A stretch of DNA of 64,000 bases from Streptomyces sp. AP-93. GTDB taxonomy: Bacteria > Actinomycetota > Actinomycetes > Streptomycetales > Streptomycetaceae. Positions 25,309 to 33,597 of this stretch are shown here, piece after piece; within the stretch, counting starts at the first letter, position 1; every line of letters starts with the position of its first letter. The translations under genes and the position numbers were made by a program. The notes under the pieces were generated by a model. The model ran no database searches. It saw only the letters and a program-made list of their open reading frames with translations, and was not told the DNA's origin. The stretch is taken from the NCBI RefSeq assembly GCF_022808175.1, contig NZ_JALGBX010000017.1, positions 151,849 through 215,848 of the forward strand. The letters run 5' to 3'.

Positions 25309-28300
25309 TCAGTCCCTGCGGACGAGCCGCTCCGGCGGGATCAGCTCCGCCCCGGTGACGTGCGTGCCCGGGCGCAGCTCGATCACCAGCTCCTCCAAGG
25401 GGGCGAGCGGCGACAGGTCCACGGTCCCCAGACATTCGCTCAGCACCAGCCGGCGCAGCGCCGGGACATCGCGCAGCGCCTCCAGGGTGCCCTCCAGCGC
25501 GCACCGGATCAGCACGAGCCGGCCGAGGCGTTCGTACGGCAGGAGCGCTCCGGCCGAGATGGGCGCCGCGTGCCGGATCTGCAGGGCGGTCAGCCCCCTG
25601 AGCGGCAGCGAGCGCACCAGCTGGCGGTACTGGCCGCTCCCGGCGACCGTCAGCCTCTCCACCAGCGGCCAGCGCTCGATCCCGTCGAGCGTCATCCGGC
25701 GGGCGCCCTGCCACAGGTGCAGCGCGGTCAGCGAGTCAGCGGCCGGGACGTCCCCGATCCGCCGCTGCTCCGGCTCGAAACCGATGACCAGCGAGCGCAG
25801 ACCGGCCGCGCCCGCCAGCGGAGCGAGCGAGAGGTCGTCCCGCAGGTAGCCGAAGGCGAGGCTGTCCGCCCGGAGTTCGCCCACCACCTCGATCCCGGTG
25901 ACCTGCGGGCAGTCCAGGACGCCCAGGTGGCGCAGCGAGGACTGCCCGGCCAGCGGGGACAGATCGGCCAGCCGCGGATTGCGGTGCAGGGTCAGGGACT
26001 CCAGGTCCCGCCGCCGCGCGATCTCCGGCGGGACCGGGCCGTCCCAGGTGACGTGCAGCCGGCGGACGTGCCGGAGCCGGTCCAGGGCCCGTAACTGTCC
26101 GGGCGTCCGCACGTGCAGGTGGGCCGTGTTCATGGGGGCGTCCGCGAGCACCGTGTCCGCGTACACGTCCACGGGGAACCGCCCCCAGGCGTCGGAGAGT
26201 TCGCGGGCCGCCTCGTAGCGGTCGTCCGTCCGGAAGCCGGCGATCACCTGGAGCGCCCGGTCGCCGCCGACGAGCGCCGCCGTACGGATCGTCGCGGCCG
26301 CCTCGGCCTCGACGAGCCCGGCGGGCTCCGGCAGCAGCTCCAGCACCAGTTCCCCCGCCTTGGCCAGTTCCTCGGCCTGGCCGGGGGAGCGCGGGGGCAG
26401 CAGGAGCGCCGTCCGGGCCGTCACCTCGCGCCGGACCTCCGGATCCAGCTCCGGGGCGTGCTCCAGGCAGGCGGCCGCGAGCAGCACCAGCCGGCTGCGC
26501 TCGGGCTCCGACTGATCGGCTCGCGCCAGCAACTGCCGTAGCAGGTAGGAGCGTTCGTCGGGCCGGGCGTGCCCCACCGCCATCCGGACCACGTTGTCCC
26601 AGGTGTACTCGTGGGCGTTGCGCACCAGGACGCCGAAGTCCCGCGCCTCCACCGCCGCCTTGGCGCCGAGGTAGTCCTGGAAGGTCTGGTGGACGAACAG
26701 GACCGAGCCCGGTACCGGCTCGCGGAGCAGCCCGCTGCGGATCAGCAGGTGCCGGAACACCGTCTGCGCGCTGCCCTGCGCCCTGACCTGGGGCATGGAG
26801 TCGAGCGATTCGGAGATCATCCCGATCGCCTCCTCGGCGGAGGCCTCCACCTGTCCGTTGCGGATCAGCCAGTACGCGAGGCGCTGGAGCAGCAGGGTCT
26901 GCTCGTCCCGGCTGAGGTAGACGCCCTCGACCCCGGAGATGTCCCGTTCGCTGTCGCGGCGGATCAGCAGCATGTCCAGAGCCGTGTCGTAGAGCTCCTT
27001 GCGGGCCCGCGGCAGATGCATCCTGCGGTCCCGGTTGAGTGCGCACAGCAGGGCGCACATGAGCGGGTTCGTCGCCAGCCTGCCCAGGTCCCGGCGCGAT
27101 CCCACGGCCTCCAGGAGCGCCTTCTCGTACCGGTCGAGCAGTTTCCGCTCCTGCTCCCGCCCCGCGCCCTCGCCGTCCGCCTCCTCCCGGGCGGAGTCGT
27201 GCCAGTGCGTGATGAAGGCGCCGACGTCGTCGCGGTCCATCGGCAGCAGGGCGAGGGAGGTGAAACCGTGGGCGGTCAGCCAGTCCTCGGGTACGGCCGA
27301 GTGGCGGGTGGTGACCACGAAGCGGGCCGCCGGGTACTCGGTGAGCAGGGCCCGCAGCCAGGACCCGGTCCTGTCGCGCAGTCGCGGAGGCACCTCGTCC
27401 ACTCCGTCGATCAGCACCAGCGCCCGTCCGGAGGCGAGGAGTCCGGTGATCCAGCCCTCGGGAGGCGGCAGCGGGACGCCGGTCGCGCCGAGCCAGTCCT
27501 GCGGCCGGGGCAGTCCGGCGGGGGAGTTGAAGGAGCGCAGCGGCAGGACGAAGGGGACGAGGCCGTTCCAGTCCGGCAGGTGGGGTCCGAAGCTGTTCCG
27601 GGCGGCATTGAGGGCCAGCCATTTCACGAGGGTGCTCTTGCCCGAGCCGGCCGGGCCGCGCAGCAGCACCCGCTCCGTCGCGTTCAGCGCCACCTCGGCC
27701 TTCACCGAGCTCTGCAGTCCCGGCTCTTCGAGGAACTCCCCGCCGCTGACCGCGAGGCTGATGTAGGCCCGGTCCAGCGACCAGTCCTGGCGGGCCTGGC
27801 TGAGCGTCAGGCCGAACAGCTGGACCCGCCCCTGGGCCTCGGCGACGTACTGGGCGTACCGCTCCTCGAAGGCCGCGGCGGCATCGAAGGCCGCGGCGGC
27901 CGCGGCGGCCTCCGTGTCCGGTGCGGCCCGGGGATCGGCGTACGGCTCCCCGATGGCCGCGGCCTCCTGCGCGTCCGGTGCGGCCCGAAGGCCGTCGCCC
28001 TGGGGGGAGCCCCCGTCTCCCGCCGGCCGGCCGTCGAGGCACAGCACGAACAGTTCCCGGTAGGCGGCCTCCGCCTCGGGGCCCAGTTCCGCGGGCGGCG
28101 GGGGCACGGGGACGGGCTCCGGGCCGAAGGCGGCCATGAGGAGGACCCCCGTCTGCTTCGGGCCGAGCGCGGCGAACGCCCGGCCGACGGCGGACACCGC
28201 CGCGGAGCGGGCGGGTTCGTCCAGCCCCGCGCTCGCGTTCGTCAGCAGGGCGACCAGCCTGTGCGCGCGGCGCAGCCGGTCGGTGGCGTCCTGCCTCACC

Positions 28301-28404
28301 GGCCTGAGCCTGAGCGCCCCCGGCGGCCGGGCCCTGACCAGCGCCCGCGCCGCGGCGTCCGCCGCCTCCAAGGCGATCTCTTCAAAACCCGGTTCGTACC
28401 CCAT
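25309..28404 (-). CDS. NACHT domain NTPase with leucine-rich-repeat-like C-terminus
   Basis: A 1031-residue STAND-type protein. Residues 1-230 are helical with no named effector, including a low-complexity Ala-rich part (about 150-180), and end in QLFGLTLSQARQDWSLDRAYISLAV, the usual lead-in to bacterial NACHT modules. Walker A is GPAGSGKST (250-258), and the NACHT-type Walker B is LVLIDGVDEVP (329-339). Winged-helix-like segments follow (RDLGRLATNPLMCALLCAL, LFVHQTFQDYLGAKAAVEA). From about 780 to the end are irregular leucine-rich repeats (LESLTLHRNPRLADLSPLAG, LRHLGVLDCPQVTGI). ATG at 28404 follows GGAAGG. Bacterial NACHT proteins include anti-phage NLR-like sensors; this role is inferred. 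Confidence 0.88.
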   Translation of the reverse strand: MGYEPGFEEIALEAADAAARALVRARPPGALRLRPVRQDATDRLRRAHRLVALLTNASAGLDEPARSAAVSAVGRAFAALGPKQTGVLLMAAFGPEPVPVPPPPAELGPEAEAAYRELFVLCLDGRPAGDGGSPQGDGLRAAPDAQEAAAIGEPYADPRAAPDTEAAAAAAAFDAAAAFEERYAQYVAEAQGRVQLFGLTLSQARQDWSLDRAYISLAVSGGEFLEEPGLQSSVKAEVALNATERVLLRGPAGSGKSTLVKWLALNAARNSFGPHLPDWNGLVPFVLPLRSFNSPAGLPRPQDWLGATGVPLPPPEGWITGLLASGRALVLIDGVDEVPPRLRDRTGSWLRALLTEYPAARFVVTTRHSAVPEDWLTAHGFTSLALLPMDRDDVGAFITHWHDSAREEADGEGAGREQERKLLDRYEKALLEAVGSRRDLGRLATNPLMCALLCALNRDRRMHLPRARKELYDTALDMLLIRRDSERDISGVEGVYLSRDEQTLLLQRLAYWLIRNGQVEASAEEAIGMISESLDSMPQVRAQGSAQTVFRHLLIRSGLLREPVPGSVLFVHQTFQDYLGAKAAVEARDFGVLVRNAHEYTWDNVVRMAVGHARPDERSYLLRQLLARADQSEPERSRLVLLAAACLEHAPELDPEVRREVTARTALLLPPRSPGQAEELAKAGELVLELLPEPAGLVEAEAAATIRTAALVGGDRALQVIAGFRTDDRYEAARELSDAWGRFPVDVYADTVLADAPMNTAHLHVRTPGQLRALDRLRHVRRLHVTWDGPVPPEIARRRDLESLTLHRNPRLADLSPLAGQSSLRHLGVLDCPQVTGIEVVGELRADSLAFGYLRDDLSLAPLAGAAGLRSLVIGFEPEQRRIGDVPAADSLTALHLWQGARRMTLDGIERWPLVERLTVAGSGQYRQLVRSLPLRGLTALQIRHAAPISAGALLPYERLGRLVLIRCALEGTLEALRDVPALRRLVLSECLGTVDLSPLAPLEELVIELRPGTHVTGAELIPPERLVRRD

Positions 28405-28477
28405 CCCCACGCCTTCCCCCCAGTCCCGGACGCACTCACCCGGAAGCATCTCGTGAACCGTCGGTAACACCGATGGA

Positions 28478-28489
28478 TACCGATCGGTA
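28478..28489. repeat. Perfect palindrome TACCGATCGGTA between divergent genes
   Basis: TACCGATCGGTA is a 12-bp palindrome midway between the NACHT gene and the sterol-desaturase-like gene. TCGGTAAC occurs twice nearby (28461-28468 and 28484-28491). It may be an operator for one or both genes. Confidence 0.4.
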
Positions 28490-28521
28490 ACAACCCCTAG
28501 CCGAGCCCCCGAACCCGCCTC

Positions 28522-28527
28522 TATGGT
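28522..28527 (+). promoter_or_regulatory. -10 element of the sterol-desaturase-like gene (leaderless)
   Basis: TATGGT lies 6 nt before the ATG at 28534 with no ribosome-binding site between, fitting a leaderless transcript. Confidence 0.45.
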
Positions 28528-28533
28528 GCGGAC

Positions 28534-29466
28534 ATGCCGAACCTGCCCGATGTCGTGCTGTGGTCCATACCCGCCTTCGTCCTGCTCACCGTCGTAGAGC
28601 TCGTGAGCTACCGCATCCATCCCGACGAGGACGCCGCCGGGTACGAGACCAAGGACGCCGTCACCAGCCTCGGCATGGGGATCGGCAGCCTCGGCTTCGA
28701 CTTCCTCTGGAAGATCCCGATCCTCGCGATCTACACCGCGGTCTACGAGCTCACCCCGCTCCGCGTCCCCGTCCTGTGGTGGACGATCCCGCTGATGCTG
28801 CTCGCCCAGGACTTCCTCTACTACTGGCAGCACCGCGGCCACCACGTCATCCGGATCCTGTGGGCCTGCCACGTCGTCCACCACAGCAGCCGCAAGTTCA
28901 ACCTCACCACCGCCCTGCGCCAGCCCTGGACCAGCGCCACCTCCTGGCCGTTCTACCTCCCGATGATCGCGCTGGGCGTGCACCCGGCCGCCATCGCCTT
29001 CTGCTACTCGGTCAACCTCGTCTACCAGTTCTGGATCCACACCGAGCGCATCGACAAGCTGCCCCGGCCGGTCGAGTACGTCTTCAACTCCCCCTCCCAC
29101 CACCGCGTCCACCACGCCTCCCAAGGCGGCTACCTGGACCGGAACTTCGGCGGCATCCTGATCGTCTGGGACCGGATGTTCGGCTCCTGGGCCGGGGAGA
29201 CCGACAAGCCCGTCTTCGGCCTCACCAAGAACATCGAGACCTACAACCCGCTGCGCGTCGCCACCCACGAGTACGCCTCCATCGCCCGGGACGTGCGCGC
29301 GGCCACCACCTGGCGCGAGCGCGCCGGACGCGTGTTCCGCGGCCCCGGCTGGCAGCCCGCACAGGCATCGCAGGCATCGCAGCCCGCCCAGCCCGCCCAG
29401 CCCGCCCAGCCCGCCCAGCCCGCCCCGGCCGGGACGCCGTCGCCCGCCCCGGAGCACGCCGCGTGA
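28534..29466 (+). CDS. Sterol desaturase / fatty acid hydroxylase superfamily protein
   Basis: A 310-residue integral membrane di-iron enzyme. The histidine clusters are in QHRGHHVIR, CHVVHHSSRKFN and PSHHRVHHASQGGYLDRNFGG, spaced as in the fatty acid hydroxylase superfamily, with four or more membrane helices around them. A hydrophilic tail from about residue 285 is built of QA/QPA repeats (QASQASQPAQPAQPAQP). It probably hydroxylates or desaturates a lipid; the substrate is unknown. It overlaps the lysoplasmalogenase gene by 4 nt, so ether-lipid metabolism is a reasonable idea. Confidence 0.87.
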   Translation: MPNLPDVVLWSIPAFVLLTVVELVSYRIHPDEDAAGYETKDAVTSLGMGIGSLGFDFLWKIPILAIYTAVYELTPLRVPVLWWTIPLMLLAQDFLYYWQHRGHHVIRILWACHVVHHSSRKFNLTTALRQPWTSATSWPFYLPMIALGVHPAAIAFCYSVNLVYQFWIHTERIDKLPRPVEYVFNSPSHHRVHHASQGGYLDRNFGGILIVWDRMFGSWAGETDKPVFGLTKNIETYNPLRVATHEYASIARDVRAATTWRERAGRVFRGPGWQPAQASQASQPAQPAQPAQPAQPAPAGTPSPAPEHAA

Positions 29467-30224
29467 GCGCCACCGGATCCACCGAGCGCGCGGGGTCCCG
29501 TACACCGGCCTGGGTGCGCCCCGCCGTCCCCCCGGGCTCCGGCCCCGCCACCAGGGCGCTGCTCGTCGCCTTCGCCGTCGCCACCGCCGTGGACCTCGGG
29601 TCGCTGCTGGCGGGCTGGCACACCGGGCACCTCATCGCCAAGCCGCTGCTGATGCCGCTGCTCGTCGCCTACGTCGTCACCCTGGGCGCCCCCCGGCTGC
29701 TGATCGCGGCCCTGCTGTTCGGCTGGGGCGGGGACCTGGCCCTGCTCTTCGACGCCGATCCCGCCTTCCTGATCGGCATGGGCTCCTTCGCCGCCGGGCA
29801 CGTCTGCTACCTCGTGCTTTTCGGCAGGCACAGCCTCTTCGGCAGGCACAGCCTCTTCGGCCGCCGCCGGACGGGCCCCCTGCTCGGGGCCGCGTACGCC
29901 GCCGCGCTGCTGTCCACCGTCACGCTGCTCTGGAGCGACCTGCCCGCGGAACTGCGGATCCCGGTCGCCGGGTACAGCCTGCTGCTCACCGCCATGGCCT
30001 ACCGCTCCAGCGTCCTGGGGCGGCGGGCCGGGCTCGGCGGGGCGCTGTTCCTGCTCTCCGACACGCTCATCGCCACCGGGGTCGCCGAGTGGCCCCAACT
30101 GCCCCGCCCGGACTTCTGGGTCATGGCCACCTACGTGGCGGCCCAGTACCTGCTGGCCACGGGAGCACTCGCGGCGCAGCGGGCGTACGGTAGGGAGGCC
30201 CTACAGGGCTCCACCACTTCCTAG
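29463..30224 (+). CDS. Lysoplasmalogenase, YhhN/TMEM86 family
   Basis: A 253-residue protein with about eight membrane helices. It has the family features KPLLMPLLVAYVV, LLFGWGGDLALLF (conserved aspartate), FAAGHVCYLVLF and a late LFLLSDTLIA. Family members cleave or hydrolyse the vinyl-ether bond of lysoplasmalogens. An internal tandem duplication, FGRHSLFGRHSLFGR, sits in the loop after helix 4 and is encoded by an 18-bp direct repeat (about 29819-29854). The GTG start overlaps the previous stop codon. Confidence 0.85.
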   Translation: MSATGSTERAGSRTPAWVRPAVPPGSGPATRALLVAFAVATAVDLGSLLAGWHTGHLIAKPLLMPLLVAYVVTLGAPRLLIAALLFGWGGDLALLFDADPAFLIGMGSFAAGHVCYLVLFGRHSLFGRHSLFGRRRTGPLLGAAYAAALLSTVTLLWSDLPAELRIPVAGYSLLLTAMAYRSSVLGRRAGLGGALFLLSDTLIATGVAEWPQLPRPDFWVMATYVAAQYLLATGALAAQRAYGREALQGSTTS

Positions 30225-30242
30225 CCGGAGGACTGCACCACC

Positions 30243-31286
30243 ATGCGCGCCACCGTCATCCACGCCCCGCACGACATCCGCGTGGAGGAGGTGCCCGACG
30301 CTGCGATCCAGCGCCCCGAGGACGCCGTCGTCCGCGTCCTGCGTGCCTGCATCTGCGGCAGCGACCTCTGGGCCTACCGCGGCGAGGCCAAGCGCCAGCC
30401 GGGCCAGCGGATCGGCCACGAGTTCCTCGGCGTCGTCGAGGAGACCGGCTCCGCCGTCTCGGACCTGCGCGCCGGAGACCTCGTCGTCGCCCCCTTCATG
30501 TGGTCCGACGGCACCTGCGCCTACTGCTCCGAGGGCCTCTACACCTCCTGCGAGCACGGCGGCTTCTGGGGCTCGGTCGGCCACGACGGCGGCCAGGGCG
30601 AGGCCGTCCGGGTCCCGCACGCCGACGGCACGCTGGTGAAGCTGCCCTCCGACGCCGCATCCGACGACCACCTGCTGACCGCGCTGCTCGCGCTGTCCGA
30701 CGTCATGGGGACCGGCCATCACGCCGCGCTCGGTGCGGGGGTCCGCAAGGGCTCCACGGTCGCCGTCGTCGGCGACGGCGCGGTCGGCCTGTGCGGGGTC
30801 CTCGCGGCCAAGCGCCTGGGCGCCGACCGGATCATCGCACTGGGCCGGCACGCCGTCCGTACGGACATCGCCAAGCTCTTCGGGGCCACCGACGTGGTCG
30901 CCGAGCGCGGCGAGGCCGCCGAGGCGGCCGTGCGCGAGCTCACCGGCGGCCAGGGCGCCCACTCGGTCATCGAGGCGGTCGGCACCGAACAGTCCATGCG
31001 CACCGCCGTGAACATCGCCCGCGACGGCGGGGCCATCGGCTACGTCGGCGTCCCGCACGGCAGCGGCACCGGCCTCGACCTCGGGGTCATGTTCGACCGC
31101 AACCTCACCCTGCGCGGCGGGGTCGCGCCGGTCCGCGCGTACATCCCCGAGCTGCTCGCGGACGTGCTCAGCGGTGCGATCGACCCGTCGCCGGTCTTCG
31201 ACCGGGGCGTCACCCTGGACGAGGTCCCGGCCGGCTACCGGGCGATGGACGACCGCAGCGCGCTGAAGGTCATGATCACGCCCTGA
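30243..31286 (+). CDS. Zinc-dependent alcohol dehydrogenase (MDR superfamily)
   Basis: A 347-residue medium-chain dehydrogenase. Catalytic zinc ligands are seen in RACICGSDLW (Cys) and RIGHEFLGVVE (His-Glu). The structural-zinc loop has GTCAYCSEGLYTSC, with three cysteines. The Rossmann motif is VAVVGDGAVGLCGVLAAKRLGA, with no acidic residue in the cofactor strand end (IALGRH), suggesting NADP. It follows the lysoplasmalogenase on the same strand by 18 nt with GGAGGA before the ATG, so it may be co-transcribed. Substrate unknown. Confidence 0.9.
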   Translation: MRATVIHAPHDIRVEEVPDAAIQRPEDAVVRVLRACICGSDLWAYRGEAKRQPGQRIGHEFLGVVEETGSAVSDLRAGDLVVAPFMWSDGTCAYCSEGLYTSCEHGGFWGSVGHDGGQGEAVRVPHADGTLVKLPSDAASDDHLLTALLALSDVMGTGHHAALGAGVRKGSTVAVVGDGAVGLCGVLAAKRLGADRIIALGRHAVRTDIAKLFGATDVVAERGEAAEAAVRELTGGQGAHSVIEAVGTEQSMRTAVNIARDGGAIGYVGVPHGSGTGLDLGVMFDRNLTLRGGVAPVRAYIPELLADVLSGAIDPSPVFDRGVTLDEVPAGYRAMDDRSALKVMITP

Positions 31287-31288
31287 CC

Positions 31289-31369
31289 GCAGCGCCCGCA
31301 GGGCCGCAGCACCGCGGGAACGCAGCACCGTAGGGCCGCAACACCGTAGGAACGCAGCAACGCAAAGAA
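31289..31369. repeat. Five imperfect 16-bp tandem repeats
   Basis: Units begin at 31289, 31306, 31322, 31338 and 31354, with forms such as GCAGCACCGCGGGAAC, GCAGCACCGTAGGGCC and GCAACACCGTAGGAAC. The endings alternate between GGGCC and GGAAC, so the true period may be 32 bp. The array lies directly after the dehydrogenase stop and before its terminator. Confidence 0.75.
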
Positions 31370-31401
31370 GGGCCGGGCGGGATGTTCCCCGCCCGGCCCT
31401 T
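31368..31401. terminator. Bidirectional hairpin terminator
   Basis: AAGGGCCGGGCGGG (31368-31381) and CCCGCCCGGCCCTT (31388-31401) form a perfect 14-bp stem between the convergent dehydrogenase and subtilase genes. The flanking A and T bases allow it to act on both strands. Confidence 0.85.
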
Positions 31402-31425
31402 CCGCGATTCAGCGGATTCAGCTGG

Positions 31426-32970
31426 TTACTTGACGGCCTTCAGCGCGTCGACCACGCCGTAGCCGTAGTAGCCCGTCTGGCCCCAGCCGCTCTCGCAGGT
31501 GGTGGCGTCGATCAGCGCGCCCGTCCTGTCGTATATCTGCGACGGGCAGTCCGTCTTGGTGGCCTGGCCCTTGAGCATCGCCTGGATCATCGCGGGCGAG
31601 GCGTACGGGTGGGCGCTCTTGAGGAGCGCCGCGACACCGGCGACGTGCGGGGCGGCCATCGAGGTGCCCTGCTTGTAGCCGTAGCCGCCGCCCAGGACCG
31701 TCGACAGCACGCGGCCGTTGGCGTCCGGGGTGGCCGGGACCTGCCACTTGTCGCCGCCGGGGGCGGCGACGTCCACGACTCCGAGGCCGTAGCTGGAGTA
31801 GTACGAGCGCAGGCCCTTGTCACCGGTCGCCGACACGGTGACCACGCCCGGGAGCTGGGTGGGCAGGTCGAAGCAGACGCTCGGGTCGATGGTGCGCGGC
31901 ACCGGGGTGGTGTCGTTCGGGCTGGTGTCGTCGAGGATCGAGTCGCCGGCCAGGTCGTGGTTCGAGTTGCCGGCCGAGGCCACGTGCAGCGTGCCCTTGC
32001 GCTCGGCGTACTTGGTGGCCCGGCCGATGGCCTCCACCAGCGCCTTCTGGTCGTCGTCCGCCTTGCAGTTGTAGAGCCAGGGGTCGACGTAGTAGCTGTT
32101 GTTGGTCACCTCGATCCCCTTCTCGGCGGCGAACATGAAGCCGCAGACGACCGCCTCGGTGTAGAAGAGGCTGGTGCCGGGCTCGCTCACCTTGATGCCC
32201 GCGACCTTGACGCCCGGCGCGACACCGCTGATGCCGAGGCCGTTGCGCGGGGCCGCGATGGTGCCCGCCACGTGCGTGCCGTGGTCGCTGCCGTCCGCGT
32301 ACGGACGCCAGGCGCCCTCACTGGTGTCCGCGACGCCGCCGACACAGTTGGCCGACTGCTCCTTGGAGAAGTTCGGCGCGATGTCGGGGTGAGTGTCGTC
32401 GACACCCGTGTCGATGACGCCCACAGTGACGTTCTGGCTGCCATCGTTGATCTTGTGAGCCTGATCGGCCTTGATCGTCCGCAGGTCCCACTGGTTGGAC
32501 TCCAGCGGCTCCTGACCCTCCTGGGCCGCCGCTGCGGCCTTGGCGGCGTCCGCCGCGCTCAGCTGCTGCGTCGCGCCCTCTTCGGTGGTCTGCACCGGCG
32601 AGAGGGGGGCGGTACGGGTGGCGCCGACCGAGTCGAACAGGCCGCGGTTGGCGCGCAGCTGCTTGGCGAAGTCGGGGTTCTGGGAGTGCGCGACGACGAC
32701 CCCGATCTGCTCATAGGCCGTCACCACCGTTCCGCCGGCCCGCTCGATGGCCTTCTTCGCCGCCGTCACCGTGGCATAGGTCCTCAGGTTCGCCACGTAC
32801 GACAGCTTCGGGCCGGTCATCTCGGCCGAAGAGGTCGTAGCCGCGTCCGCCGTGCCGCTCAGCGGTGCGGCTGAGGCCGCGACCGAGGGCAGGAAGGCGA
32901 GCGAGGCGGTGAGCGCCAGGCCGACCGGTATGGCGAGGGCACGCCGGCGGCCGGATCCCAGATGAGCCAT
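31426..32970 (-). CDS. Secreted S8 family serine peptidase (subtilase)
   Basis: A 514-residue pre-pro-subtilisin. The signal peptide is ALAIPVGLALTASLAFLPSVAASAAP (cleaved near residue 35); an I9-like propeptide region follows (about 45-170). The catalytic triad is in VGVIDTGVDDTHPD (Asp), DGSDHGTHVAGTIAAP (His) and YKQGTSMAAPHVAGVAALL (Ser), with the oxyanion Asn in ASAGNSNHD. There are several cysteines in the catalytic domain. It is probably exported by Sec and matures by autoprocessing. GGAGA precedes the ATG. Confidence 0.94.
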   Translation of the reverse strand: MAHLGSGRRRALAIPVGLALTASLAFLPSVAASAAPLSGTADAATTSSAEMTGPKLSYVANLRTYATVTAAKKAIERAGGTVVTAYEQIGVVVAHSQNPDFAKQLRANRGLFDSVGATRTAPLSPVQTTEEGATQQLSAADAAKAAAAAQEGQEPLESNQWDLRTIKADQAHKINDGSQNVTVGVIDTGVDDTHPDIAPNFSKEQSANCVGGVADTSEGAWRPYADGSDHGTHVAGTIAAPRNGLGISGVAPGVKVAGIKVSEPGTSLFYTEAVVCGFMFAAEKGIEVTNNSYYVDPWLYNCKADDDQKALVEAIGRATKYAERKGTLHVASAGNSNHDLAGDSILDDTSPNDTTPVPRTIDPSVCFDLPTQLPGVVTVSATGDKGLRSYYSSYGLGVVDVAAPGGDKWQVPATPDANGRVLSTVLGGGYGYKQGTSMAAPHVAGVAALLKSAHPYASPAMIQAMLKGQATKTDCPSQIYDRTGALIDATTCESGWGQTGYYGYGVVDALKAVK

Positions 32971-33225
32971 GGGTTCTCCAGATCATCTTTGAAAAGCCGT
33001 CCGGGCGCGGTCGCGACGGACGGGTTCATGACAGGCGAACTTAGCGTTTCCGTTCCCCTCTGCGCCATTAGTTCGAGGAATCAGTTCCCGAAGAAACAAA
33101 CAGGTGTTGAACCACCCCGACGCGCCGGACGTGCCGTTGACAGGGGGATCGGCACCACCGTCCCCCACACGGAGGTTGTTTTGTCCGTCACCCCCACCGC
33201 ACCCGCGTCACAAGGAGAGTCCCCC

Positions 33226-33597
33226 GTGACCACCGAAGCAGCGCCGCCCCCGGGCAGTGCGGGAACGCCGCCGGCCCCGGCGACCCCCGGGCCCCAAGAG
33301 TTCGTACGCGTCCAGCAGAGCGAGGAGTTCGCCGAACTGCGCCGCGCCCACCGCTCCTTCGCCTTCCCGCTCACCGTGGCGTTCATCGCCTGGTACCTGC
33401 TCTACGTCCTGCTCTCCAACTACGCGGGCGGCTTCATGGGGACGAAGCTCTTCGGCAACATCAACGTGGCCCTCGTCCTCGGCCTCGGCCAGTTCGCGAC
33501 GACCTTCCTCATCGCCTGGCTGTACTCGCGCCACGCGGCCGCCCAGCTCGACCCCAAGGCCTCGGCCATCAAGGCAAGGATGGAGGCGGGCGAATGA
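33226..33597 (+). CDS. DUF485 membrane protein, partner of the acetate symporter
   Basis: A 123-residue protein with an N-terminal Pro/Ala-rich part and two membrane helices (FAFPLTVAFIAWYLLYVLL and INVALVLGLGQFATTFLIAW), the DUF485 (YjcH) layout. It overlaps the following symporter gene by 4 nt, as yjcH does with actP in other bacteria. The GTG at 33226 has AAGGAGA 7 nt before it. An upstream TTG at 33181 also has a GGAGG site, so a 15-residue longer form is possible. Confidence 0.88.
   Translation: MTTEAAPPPGSAGTPPAPATPGPQEFVRVQQSEEFAELRRAHRSFAFPLTVAFIAWYLLYVLLSNYAGGFMGTKLFGNINVALVLGLGQFATTFLIAWLYSRHAAAQLDPKASAIKARMEAGE

Noticed and set aside
20202..28404. The 17-28 kb region as a recently acquired island
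   Set aside because: GC content and codon use look the same as in the flanks, and there are no tRNA genes, integrases or attachment repeats.
25309..29505. A 1398-codon open frame that would extend the NACHT protein by 367 residues
   Set aside because: The extension is antisense to the sterol-desaturase-like gene, has Gly/Val/Asp-rich shadow composition and runs through an intergenic region; the ATG at 28404 has a ribosome site.
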